From the NCBI GenBank assembly GCA_030691805.1, contig JAUYDP010000216.1:1-5538 (forward strand): a DNA stretch of 5,538 bases. Direction: 5' to 3'. The notes under the pieces are model-generated. The model saw only the letters and a program-made list of their open reading frames with translations, made no database searches and was not told the origin of the DNA. The translations under genes and the position numbers were made by a program. This stretch comes from Dehalococcoidia bacterium (GTDB lineage Bacteria; Chloroflexota; Dehalococcoidia; JAUYDP01). Positions 1 to 4,817 of this stretch are shown piece after piece; position 1 is the first letter of the stretch, and each line of letters starts with the position of its first letter.

Positions 1-163
1 GAAGGTGTGGTCTTGTTGCCCCGTTTCCGCTCCGAAGCACGCAGTTAACGTGAAAGCCTAATGGCGTTATGTAAATAGCCGCAGTGCTGCGCCTCGCAAG
101 ACGCCTGGTTGATACGTGTATCGCCGACCTCGACTTCTACCCCGACCTTTGCCGCCTACCATG
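1..163. other. Non-coding left flank downstream of the dehydrogenase gene
   Basis: I see no supportable gene here. All three forward frames close within about 60 bases of the left edge, and the minus strand offers only a 32-codon Arg/Gly-rich frame starting at 162 with no ribosome-binding site. Two short dyads are visible, each with 5-bp arms around a 2-nt centre: CGCAG/CTGCG at 80-91 and GATAC/GTATC at 111-122. No hairpin followed by a T-run is present to terminate the minus-strand dehydrogenase gene that ends at 164. Its terminator may lie further left, or termination may be Rho-dependent. Confidence 0.5.
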
Positions 164-1432
164 TTATCTGAACTTCAGCCTTAATACCCGGTCATCATCT
201 GGCCCCGGGCTGCCACGGCCATCTCGGTTGCTGGTGAGGATGTAAAGCGTGCCGTCCGGCCCCTCGGAGACATCTCTCAGCCGGCCGTACTGCCCTTCGA
301 ACAGGGTCTCGAAGCTCTGCGCCTTCCGGGGATCGTTCGGGTCAAGGGTGAGCCGGTAGAGGGCCTGCCCGCGCAACCCGGTGAAGAGCAGGGAGCCCGC
401 CCACGGACCCCGGGTCACGAACGTGGCTCCTCCGGGCGCCCAGGTTACACTGTCGCCGCTTTGTAGGACCGGCGAGACCATGCCCTCCCGTGTCTCATTG
501 CCGCTGATCACCGGCCAGCCATAATTCTTTCCCGGATCTATCAGGTTCACCTCGTCCTGGCAGCATCCCTTCTCGCCGCTGGGGCCGTGCTCCGTTTCGT
601 AAAGGCGCGCGGTCCCCGGCTGCCATGCCAGGCCCTGAGGGTTGCGATTGCCATAGGAGTAAATGTAGGAGTTTGGGAATGGATTATCCTTTGGAATGGC
701 GCCATCGGGCTCAAGCCGCAGAATCTTCCCGTTCAGTGAGGATAGGTCTTGCGCCAGCGAACGATTGAAGGTCTCACCCATGGTCCAATAGAGCTTGCCG
801 TCCGGCCCGAACTTCACCCGGCCGCCGTCGTGGTTGGTTCCTCCGGGGATGCCGTCCAGCAGCACCTTGTCTAATATGCCCTTGCCGGTGCCCGGATCTT
901 CACGCAAGCGTGCCAGCCGGTTTATCAACCGGCCTCCAGGGCCCCTGAAGGTGTATGCCACGTAAATAAATCTATTTTGAGCAAACTGGGGGTCCAGCGC
1001 CAAACCCATAAGGCCAGACTCACCGGTCTCCGCCACATCCAGGGTAGCCCATGGCTCAGGCCGCAGGATGCCGTTACTTACAACGCGAATTCGACCCGGA
1101 CGCTCCGTTAGGAATATACGGCCGTCGGGGGAGAAGTCTATGGCCCAGGGAGTCTGGAGCCCGTTCAAAAGTACCTCTAGGCTGGGGATTAGCGCCCGTA
1201 CAGGAGGCTTAGGCGTCGGCGCGCTTTGGACAGAAGGTGAAGGAATAATAATAACCGCTGGAGAAGTTGTGGTGGTGGCTGATGGTGAGACCGTGGCCAC
1301 AAGTGTGGCAGTGGGTGATGGTGGACCTCCAGCGGTTTGTATAGGCCGTGGGCCAGACTCCGGCTGGCCACATGAAAAGGCCAGGGCGGCAGCGACAGAG
1401 AGAAAAACCAGATCCCTAACCCGCCCGATCAC
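164..1432 (-). CDS. PQQ-dependent aldose/glucose-sorbosone dehydrogenase-like lipoprotein
   Basis: 422 aa. Family knowledge: soluble PQQ enzymes that oxidise aldoses in a six-bladed beta-propeller outside the cytoplasm. The N-terminus (R4, R6, hydrophobic 8-19, AFSC at 18-21) looks like a lipoprotein signal with Cys21 as lipidation site. A Pro/Thr/Ser-rich tether (about 22-80) precedes the propeller (about 85-420). Landmarks matching Acinetobacter sGDH and E. coli YliI/Asd are NHDGGR (200-205, His201 as catalytic base), GNRNPQGL (261-268, Arg263), EHGP (281-284), NYGWP (303-307) and GRLRDV (383-388, Arg384/Arg386). The sGDH Lys377 position seems to be Leu353 here, so substrate or cofactor handling may differ. 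A vicinal Cys pair (290-291) sits in a small insertion between EHGP and DEVN. GTG start at 1430-1432, chosen because TAGGAG lies 9 nt upstream and the signal peptide follows directly. Family assignment is firm; substrate and PQQ dependence are inferred. Confidence 0.9.
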   Translation of the reverse strand: MIGRVRDLVFLSVAAALAFSCGQPESGPRPIQTAGGPPSPTATLVATVSPSATTTTSPAVIIIPSPSVQSAPTPKPPVRALIPSLEVLLNGLQTPWAIDFSPDGRIFLTERPGRIRVVSNGILRPEPWATLDVAETGESGLMGLALDPQFAQNRFIYVAYTFRGPGGRLINRLARLREDPGTGKGILDKVLLDGIPGGTNHDGGRVKFGPDGKLYWTMGETFNRSLAQDLSSLNGKILRLEPDGAIPKDNPFPNSYIYSYGNRNPQGLAWQPGTARLYETEHGPSGEKGCCQDEVNLIDPGKNYGWPVISGNETREGMVSPVLQSGDSVTWAPGGATFVTRGPWAGSLLFTGLRGQALYRLTLDPNDPRKAQSFETLFEGQYGRLRDVSEGPDGTLYILTSNRDGRGSPGPDDDRVLRLKFR

Positions 1433-1436
1433 TCCA

Positions 1437-1457
1437 ACCGGCTCCTACGGCGCCGGT
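1437..1457 (-). promoter_or_regulatory. Ribosome-binding site of the dehydrogenase gene inside a small hairpin
   Basis: The Shine-Dalgarno TAGGAG (plus-strand positions 1442-1447) precedes the GTG start by 9 nt and decides the start. It overlaps a perfect inverted repeat: on the minus strand ACCGGC (1452-1457) pairs with GCCGGT (1437-1442) around a 9-nt loop containing most of the Shine-Dalgarno. The base pairing is visible; any effect on translation is inferred. Confidence 0.5.
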
Positions 1458-1469
1458 GAACCACAACGC

Positions 1470-1498
1470 ATTAAGATGTTGTCCTATGATTATGTAAA
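1470..1498 (-). promoter_or_regulatory. Candidate sigma70-type promoter for the dehydrogenase gene
   Basis: On the minus strand TTTACA (1493-1498, five of six consensus bases) is followed after 17 nt by CTTAAT (1470-1475, four of six). A start site near 1463 would leave a leader of about 30 nt before the GTG codon. It lies in the 105-bp gap after hemA, so the dehydrogenase could be transcribed independently. The -10 box is only moderate and chance is possible. Confidence 0.35.
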
Positions 1499-1537
1499 GT
1501 GTACCAAAGCTACCACTGCACGGAGTGACGTGCCACC

Positions 1538-2812
1538 TCAGGTCTGATTGCCAGGTTGAGGCTCTTCCCGAAGGCCTAGGATCTCTTTCGCTATCTCCAG
1601 AGAGGTGCCATCCCCGTCAGCGGCCCTTGATTTAAGGGCCACAATGGGCTTGTGCAGTATCTTGTTGGCAATGGCCTTAGTCAGCGAGTCCACCAGGTCC
1701 AGTTCCGTTTTGGAAAGGGCAGCCAGCCGCCCCCCCATTCTGGCGATCTCACCCTGGCGCACATTCTCCGCCTTGGAACGGAGGGCCTTAATGGCTGGAA
1801 CCGCCTGTAGGGAACCCCACCAGGTGAAAAACTCCCTCAACTCTTCTTCGATGATTACCTGCACCTTGGTTGACTCGTCCTGCCTCCGCTGGAGGTTCTG
1901 GCGCAATACCTCACCCAGGTCATCAATATCGTACAAATGTGCGCCTTCGATTTCGCTAACCTCAGGCTCGATGTCCCGGGGCACGGCCATATCCAGAAGG
2001 ACCAGCGGGCGGCCTTCCCGGCTGGCCATCGCCGCCTCCACTATTTCCCGCCGAATGATGGGCCTGGGCGAATCCGTGGAGCTTATGACTACGTCAGCCC
2101 GTTGCAGGGCAGCGGCAATAGAATGGCTGTCCACAGCCAGTCCTCCGAAGCGCTCCGCCAGGGAGCGCGCCCTTTGGGAGGTGCGGCTTAAGACCAGTAT
2201 CTCGCCAATACCGTTGTCCCGTAAGGTCTTGGCGGCCAGCTCGCTCATCTCCCCGGCGCCAACGAGCAGGAGTGTCTTGCCGGCCAGGCCACCTAGATGG
2301 CTCCTGGTGATCTCTACCCCGGCGTAGCTGAAAGAGGCAGCGTTCCTCCCGATGGCCGTCTCGTTGCGGGCACGCTTGCCGGCGATAAGGGACTGGGAAA
2401 AAAGGCGGGCCAGGACCGGCCCCATACGTCCGCTTTCCTGCGCCAATTCCTGGGCGTTCCTGACCTGTCCCAGTATTTGTGGCTCTCCAACTACCATGGA
2501 GTCCAGACCACAGGCTACCTTTAAGAGATGCCTGGCGGCGGCGACTCCCTGGAATTCATAGGTGTGGGGGCCTACCGGAATGCTTCCTGCTCGATGCTGC
2601 AAGAAGAGAAGAGCGCTTTCGCCCTGGTCGGAGCAAAGCCCATAGATCTCTGTGCGGTTGCACGTGGATAGAATAACGCCTGCTGTCAAATACAGCCCCA
2701 GATCTGCCAGTGCGTCGGGGAGGTCCTTATTTCCTACCGCAACCTTTTCTCGTATCCCTAAGGGCGCGGAATTGTGGTTCAGTCCGATGACGAATAACTG
2801 GGACCTTCTCAA
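1538..2812 (-). CDS. hemA: Glutamyl-tRNA reductase (5-aminolevulinate synthesis, C5 pathway)
   Basis: 424 aa, the usual family length. HemA reduces glutamyl-tRNA(Glu) with NADPH to glutamate-1-semialdehyde in the cytoplasm, the first committed step of C5 tetrapyrrole synthesis; HemL then makes 5-aminolevulinate. Landmarks in order: VIGLNHNSAPLGIRE (8-22); STCNRTE (49-55) with the catalytic Cys51 that forms the thioester; ACGLDSMVVGEPQILGQVR (100-118), the substrate-site signature; a Rossmann NADPH motif VGAGEMS (184-190); LDMAVPRDIEPEV (273-285); YDIDDL (294-299); and a C-terminal helical dimerisation domain (about 310-395, including ANKILHKP). All key residues look intact. The start is TTG at 2810-2812: an in-frame TAA at 2828-2830 lies only five codons upstream, and no ATG or GTG falls between it and the conserved VIGLNH. 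No clear Shine-Dalgarno precedes it. No other haem genes are in the window; the dehydrogenase gene follows after 105 bp on the same strand. Confidence 0.97.
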   Translation of the reverse strand: MRRSQLFVIGLNHNSAPLGIREKVAVGNKDLPDALADLGLYLTAGVILSTCNRTEIYGLCSDQGESALLFLQHRAGSIPVGPHTYEFQGVAAARHLLKVACGLDSMVVGEPQILGQVRNAQELAQESGRMGPVLARLFSQSLIAGKRARNETAIGRNAASFSYAGVEITRSHLGGLAGKTLLLVGAGEMSELAAKTLRDNGIGEILVLSRTSQRARSLAERFGGLAVDSHSIAAALQRADVVISSTDSPRPIIRREIVEAAMASREGRPLVLLDMAVPRDIEPEVSEIEGAHLYDIDDLGEVLRQNLQRRQDESTKVQVIIEEELREFFTWWGSLQAVPAIKALRSKAENVRQGEIARMGGRLAALSKTELDLVDSLTKAIANKILHKPIVALKSRAADGDGTSLEIAKEILGLREEPQPGNQT

Positions 2813-2867
2813 GGGGCAACTACCGCTTTAAGTGGATACGCCACGTTTCAATTCCCAACTGTCCCAT

Positions 2868-2896
2868 AGTATACATTTCTAGTATCCCCCTGGCAA
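2868..2896 (-). promoter_or_regulatory. Strong sigma70-type promoter for hemA
   Basis: On the minus strand TTGCCA (2891-2896) and TATACT (2868-2873), each five of six consensus bases, are separated by the ideal 17 nt. The predicted start near 2861 gives a leader of about 50 nt to the TTG codon. That leader holds a small GTGG/CCAC hairpin (2832-2844), too weak to call a regulator. The -35 box lies 4 bp from a partial repeat copy that begins at 2901, so the repeat mosaic directly bounds this promoter. Confidence 0.7.
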
Positions 2897-2900
2897 CCAC

Positions 2901-2923
2901 CCTTCCGGAGAGTGTCGAACATC
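2901..2923 (+). repeat. Partial copy 1 of an intergenic direct repeat
   Basis: CCTTCCGGAG at 2901-2910 is identical to the start of the same block in copy 2 (3031-3040), and the following AGTGTCGAA differs by one base from AGTGTTGAA in copy 3. Resemblance stops near 2923, and the TCAACA arm that precedes the block in copies 2 and 3 is not preserved. It reads as a truncated or decayed copy. Confidence 0.55.
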
Positions 2924-2932
2924 ATCCAACTC

Positions 2933-3013
2933 CGTAGCCGGGGTCGTCCCTGACCCCGGCCGTCGGCATCGGGGCCTGCCCTGAACGGAGTGAAGGGACG
3001 ATGCCGACTACGT
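2933..3013. repeat. Composite palindromic element: a long stem interrupted by a second hairpin
   Basis: The right arm CGATGCCGACTACG (2999-3012) is the exact reverse complement of CGTAG (2933-2937) joined to TCGGCATCG (2963-2971). The two left-arm pieces are separated by 25 nt (2938-2962). The separating stretch, with the last base of CGTAG, forms its own perfect 9-bp hairpin, GCCGGGGTC (2937-2945) and GACCCCGGC (2952-2960) around a 6-nt loop. The apex (2972-2998) contains a weak CCCT/AGGG pair. The sequence AACTC directly flanks the element at 2928-2932 and, after one extra T, at 3014-3018. This could be a nested insertion, a three-way-junction RNA, or a small non-autonomous palindromic element. 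There is no transposase in the window. Confidence 0.7.
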
Positions 3014-3018
3014 AACTC

Positions 3019-3074
3019 TTTCAACAGTCTCCTTCCGGAGTGTGTTGAAAAATCGGATAGCAGGGACTTTCTAG
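3019..3074 (+). repeat. Direct repeat copy 2 with a strong hairpin
   Basis: TTTCAACA (3019-3026) pairs perfectly with TGTTGAAA (3043-3050); after a 2-nt mismatch, CTCC (3029-3032) pairs with GGAG (3037-3040) around the loop TTCC. The hairpin is followed by AATCGGATAG and a tail ending at 3074. The block 3031-3074 aligns without gaps to 3098-3141 with 36 of 44 identical bases. No coding function is evident. Confidence 0.75.
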
Positions 3075-3086
3075 TTTGGTTTCGCC

Positions 3087-3141
3087 TCAACAAGCGTCCT
3101 TCCGTAAAGTGTTGAATAATCGGATAGGAGGGGCTTCCCAG
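3087..3141 (+). repeat. Direct repeat copy 3
   Basis: This repeats copy 2 starting 12 bp after it ends. TCAACA (3087-3092) and TGTTGA (3110-3115) keep the outer hairpin arms, while the inner CTCC/GGAG pairing is lost and one base is inserted in the loop side. AATCGGATAG is fully conserved. The end of the copy offers further pairing: GGGGCTT (3130-3136) is complementary to AAGCCCC (3162-3168), and GGGCT (3131-3135) alternatively to AGCCC (3140-3144). Confidence 0.75.
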
Positions 3142-3152
3142 CCCTTCTTACG

Positions 3153-3202
3153 GCTCTGGATAAGCCCCACACTCGAACGATAACGGGTTTTTAGTCCAGA
3201 GC
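3153..3202. promoter_or_regulatory. Perfect 8-bp dyad abutting the protease promoter
   Basis: GCTCTGGA (3153-3160) and TCCAGAGC (3195-3202) are exact reverse complements separated by 34 nt. The right arm ends at the base before the -35 box of the downstream promoter (3203). The 42-nt centre-to-centre distance is about four helical turns, which would allow two dimer half-sites on the same face of the helix. A role as operator is inference; the two arms could also be part of the repeat mosaic. Confidence 0.4.
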
Positions 3203-3232
3203 TTTACATATAAAAAGTGCGGGCCGTATAAT
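3203..3232 (+). promoter_or_regulatory. Strong sigma70-type promoter for the S41 protease gene
   Basis: TTTACA (3203-3208, five of six consensus bases) and a perfect TATAAT (3227-3232) are spaced by 18 nt. The expected start near 3239 leaves a short leader of about 27 nt that carries the ribosome-binding site. It faces away from the hemA promoter, with about 306 bp of repeats between the two -35 boxes. Confidence 0.75.
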
Positions 3233-3251
3233 AAAAATCACCAAGTCTTTC

Positions 3252-3257
3252 AAGGAG
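3252..3257 (+). promoter_or_regulatory. Shine-Dalgarno AAGGAG that fixes a GTG start
   Basis: AAGGAG lies 8 nt before GTG at 3266. An ATG at 3259 is in another frame and only 1 nt from the Shine-Dalgarno, too close for efficient use, and its frame is short. The site therefore supports GTG 3266 as the start of the protease. Confidence 0.8.
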
Positions 3258-3265
3258 AATGCGGC

Positions 3266-4453
3266 GTGTTACGTACGCTCAAATATACGGTTACAATTAT
3301 CGGTCTGCTCATATTGGTTGGGTTGTCGTTTGGCAGCGGTTTCGGTCTCGCCCGTTTTACGACCGCCGCTCCCCTTGCTCCACGGATCGAGTCGCCGGAT
3401 TATTTCAAGGTCTTCTGGGAAGCCTGGGGCATAACCCAACAAAACTTCGTTGACCCGAAGGCCCTGGACCCGCTACGAATGACCAGGGGCGCCATCAAAG
3501 GGATGCTGGACTCCCTGGGGGACCCTCACACCGGCTACGTTGACCCCCAACTATATAAATTCGAGCAGGCTGACCTGGAGGGCGCATTCGACGGAATCGG
3601 GGCACAGGTGGGTATTCAAAACCGCCGGTTGACCGTCATAGCACCCATGGAGGGGTCGCCGGCTGAGAAAGCGGGCATACGGCCCGGTGACCTCATTCTC
3701 CAGATTGACGGCAAGGACACCACCGGCATGTCCGTTGCCGAGGCCGTGAGCAAGATCCGGGGGCAACGAGGGACAAAAGTGAAGCTATCTCTCCTCCATG
3801 AAGGTGATAAGCGGCCGACAGAGGTTGAGATCGTTCGAGACCAGATAAAGCTGCCGTCCACAAGCCGCAAGATACTCCCCGGCAACATCGGCTATGTGCG
3901 CCTGGCCTTCTTTAGCGAAAAGGTCAAGGATGAGCTGAAGCCGGTACTGGAATCCCTGGTAAAAGGCCAGGTAGACGGGCTGGTCCTGGACCTGCGAAAC
4001 AACCCCGGCGGACTTCTAGATGAGACTATCTCGGTGGCCAGCCAGTTCATCAAGCAAGGAGTGGTGGCCTACCAGGTAGACAAGGATGGCAAAAAGACTG
4101 AATATCCGGTGAGGCCGGGCGGAATCGCCACTGATATCCCCATGGTAGTCCTGGTGAACAAGGGCAGCGCCAGCGCCAGCGAGATCCTGGCCGGGGCCAT
4201 CCAGGACGCCGGGCGCGGGGTGATTATTGGGGAAGAGACCTTTGGCAAAGGCTCGGTCAACCGGTTCCACGAACTGAGCGATGGCTCGGCGCTTTACGTT
4301 ACCTTTGCCCGCTGGCTGACTCCCAAAGGGCGCCTTATCGAAGGCAAAGGACTGCTTCCGGATATCGAGGTGCCTCAGACAGAGGACGACCGGCAAGCAG
4401 GCCGGGACCCCCAGCTTGATCGGGCCCTGGAGTACCTCAAGACGGGTCGCTAA
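3266..4453 (+). CDS. ctpA: S41 family carboxy-terminal processing protease (CtpA/Prc type)
   Basis: 395 aa. This serine protease family cleaves substrates near exposed C-termini in the periplasm or outside the membrane. Residues 7-29 form a hydrophobic N-terminal anchor or uncleaved signal. A helical segment (about 45-100, with GDPHTGYVDP at 85-94) is followed by a PDZ domain (about 101-180, with SPAEKAGIRPGDLILQIDG at 131-149) that recognises C-termini and gates the active site. The protease core (about 205-370) contains LDLRNNPGG (241-249), the nucleophile in GSASASEI with Ser303, and FGKGS with the general base Lys328. The Ser-Lys spacing of 25 residues equals that of E. coli Prc and plant D1 protease. 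Length suits short CtpA proteins rather than the much longer Prc. The GTG start has AAGGAG 8 nt upstream and a strong promoter further up. It diverges from hemA and converges on an HtrA-type protease gene. The family call is firm; the physiological substrate is unknown. Confidence 0.95.
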   Translation: MLRTLKYTVTIIGLLILVGLSFGSGFGLARFTTAAPLAPRIESPDYFKVFWEAWGITQQNFVDPKALDPLRMTRGAIKGMLDSLGDPHTGYVDPQLYKFEQADLEGAFDGIGAQVGIQNRRLTVIAPMEGSPAEKAGIRPGDLILQIDGKDTTGMSVAEAVSKIRGQRGTKVKLSLLHEGDKRPTEVEIVRDQIKLPSTSRKILPGNIGYVRLAFFSEKVKDELKPVLESLVKGQVDGLVLDLRNNPGGLLDETISVASQFIKQGVVAYQVDKDGKKTEYPVRPGGIATDIPMVVLVNKGSASASEILAGAIQDAGRGVIIGEETFGKGSVNRFHELSDGSALYVTFARWLTPKGRLIEGKGLLPDIEVPQTEDDRQAGRDPQLDRALEYLKTGR

Positions 4454-4478
4454 ATGAAGACCTATGTTTTTGGACTCG

Positions 4479-4521
4479 AGCTAGAAAGGTAACTATAATT
4501 CCTTCTCCTGCAATAGCTTTT
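4479..4521 (+). terminator. Weak candidate terminator for ctpA
   Basis: AGCTA (4479-4483) can pair with TAGCT (4514-4518), and AAGG (4486-4489) with CCTT (4501-4504); the structure runs into TTTT (4518-4521) about 65 nt after the ctpA stop. The stem is AT-rich and interrupted by unpaired bases on both sides, so it is much weaker than a typical intrinsic terminator and may be coincidental. Confidence 0.2.
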
Positions 4522-4620
4522 ACCGTATGACAGAGGCCGGCCAACTTGTCCACCTTCTACTGATTTGTGCGTAGGTTCCTAATCCTTATAGCCGCGTTCC
4601 GCCGGATGACCGAGGGGCCA

Positions 4621-4647
4621 AGAAAAACACGGCCCAGGGATCTGGGC
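4621..4647 (-). terminator. Probable intrinsic terminator for the HtrA-type gene
   Basis: Read on the minus strand, GCCCAG (4642-4647) pairs perfectly with CTGGGC (4632-4637) around a 4-nt loop. After a few bases the strand continues into a T-run, TTTTTCT (4621-4628 region). It lies about 170 nt after the stop codon at 4818. The 4-nt gap between stem and T-run makes it less than ideal. The plus strand has no T-run after the stem, so it would not serve ctpA. Confidence 0.5.
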
Positions 4648-4817
4648 AAGCCCGCCCGAGGCTAAAGTCAGATCGGGCGCAGCGGCGACAGTGTCCCATG
4701 CAGGCTCTTTAGCCTTCTGCGCAGTGGTTAGTATGTCTTCATCTAGGCTTCGTAGTGTTGAAATTACTCTGTCCGGGCTGAAGCCAGGCCAAAGGGTAAG
4801 GCGTGGCCAGGTAAGGT

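Larger units (their letters stand above)
4454..4817. other. Convergent intergenic spacer between two protease genes
   Basis: This 364-bp stretch lies between the 3' ends of ctpA and the HtrA-type gene. I see no supportable gene. The best minus-strand frame, 38 codons from an ATG at about 4698-4700, has no convincing ribosome-binding site and runs through the terminator hairpin. Structures seen are a probable minus-strand terminator (4621-4647), a perfect 7-bp inverted repeat CGCCCGA/TCGGGCG (4653-4659 and 4673-4679), AGGCT/AGCCT around a 4-nt loop (4702-4715), and the 8-bp palindrome GGCCGGCC near 4536-4543. Confidence 0.6.

Noticed and set aside
1518..1533. GCACG/CGTGC hairpin just after the hemA stop, as a possible terminator
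   Set aside because: Only 5 bp, and no T-run follows on the minus strand.
1068..1547. Plus-strand open frame of 159 codons opposite the dehydrogenase gene
   Set aside because: It lies antisense to the signal, tether and first propeller blade of a well-recognised gene, has no family motifs, and arises from the GC-rich codon pattern of the opposite strand.
1605..2327. Plus-strand open frame of 240 codons opposite hemA
   Set aside because: Antisense shadow of the hemA Rossmann and dimerisation domains; low-complexity Ser/Arg/Leu composition and no recognisable domain.
2848..3093. Minus-strand 81-codon frame in the hemA-ctpA spacer
   Set aside because: It runs through the palindromic element, repeat copies and the hemA promoter; its Arg-rich translation simply reflects the repeats.
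2901..3141. Possible CRISPR array because of repeated units
   Set aside because: Only two clear copies plus a fragment, unit length 54-55 nt with 8 mismatches in 44, spacer of only 12 nt, and no cas genes.
4016..4396. Minus-strand open frame of 126 codons opposite ctpA
   Set aside because: Antisense to the catalytic core of ctpA, including the Ser303 and Lys328 codons; no ribosome-binding site or domain features.
4653..4679. Perfect 7-bp inverted repeat CGCCCGA/TCGGGCG as a terminator
   Set aside because: Loop of 13 nt and no T-run on either strand; listed only as a structure in the spacer.
4586..4700. Minus-strand 38-codon frame with several cysteines in the convergent spacer
   Set aside because: No convincing ribosome-binding site, no recognisable motif, and it spans the probable terminator hairpin and its T-run.
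4754..4762. AGTGTTGAA matching part of the intergenic repeat
   Set aside because: Only a 9-nt match with unrelated flanks, too short to call a repeat copy.
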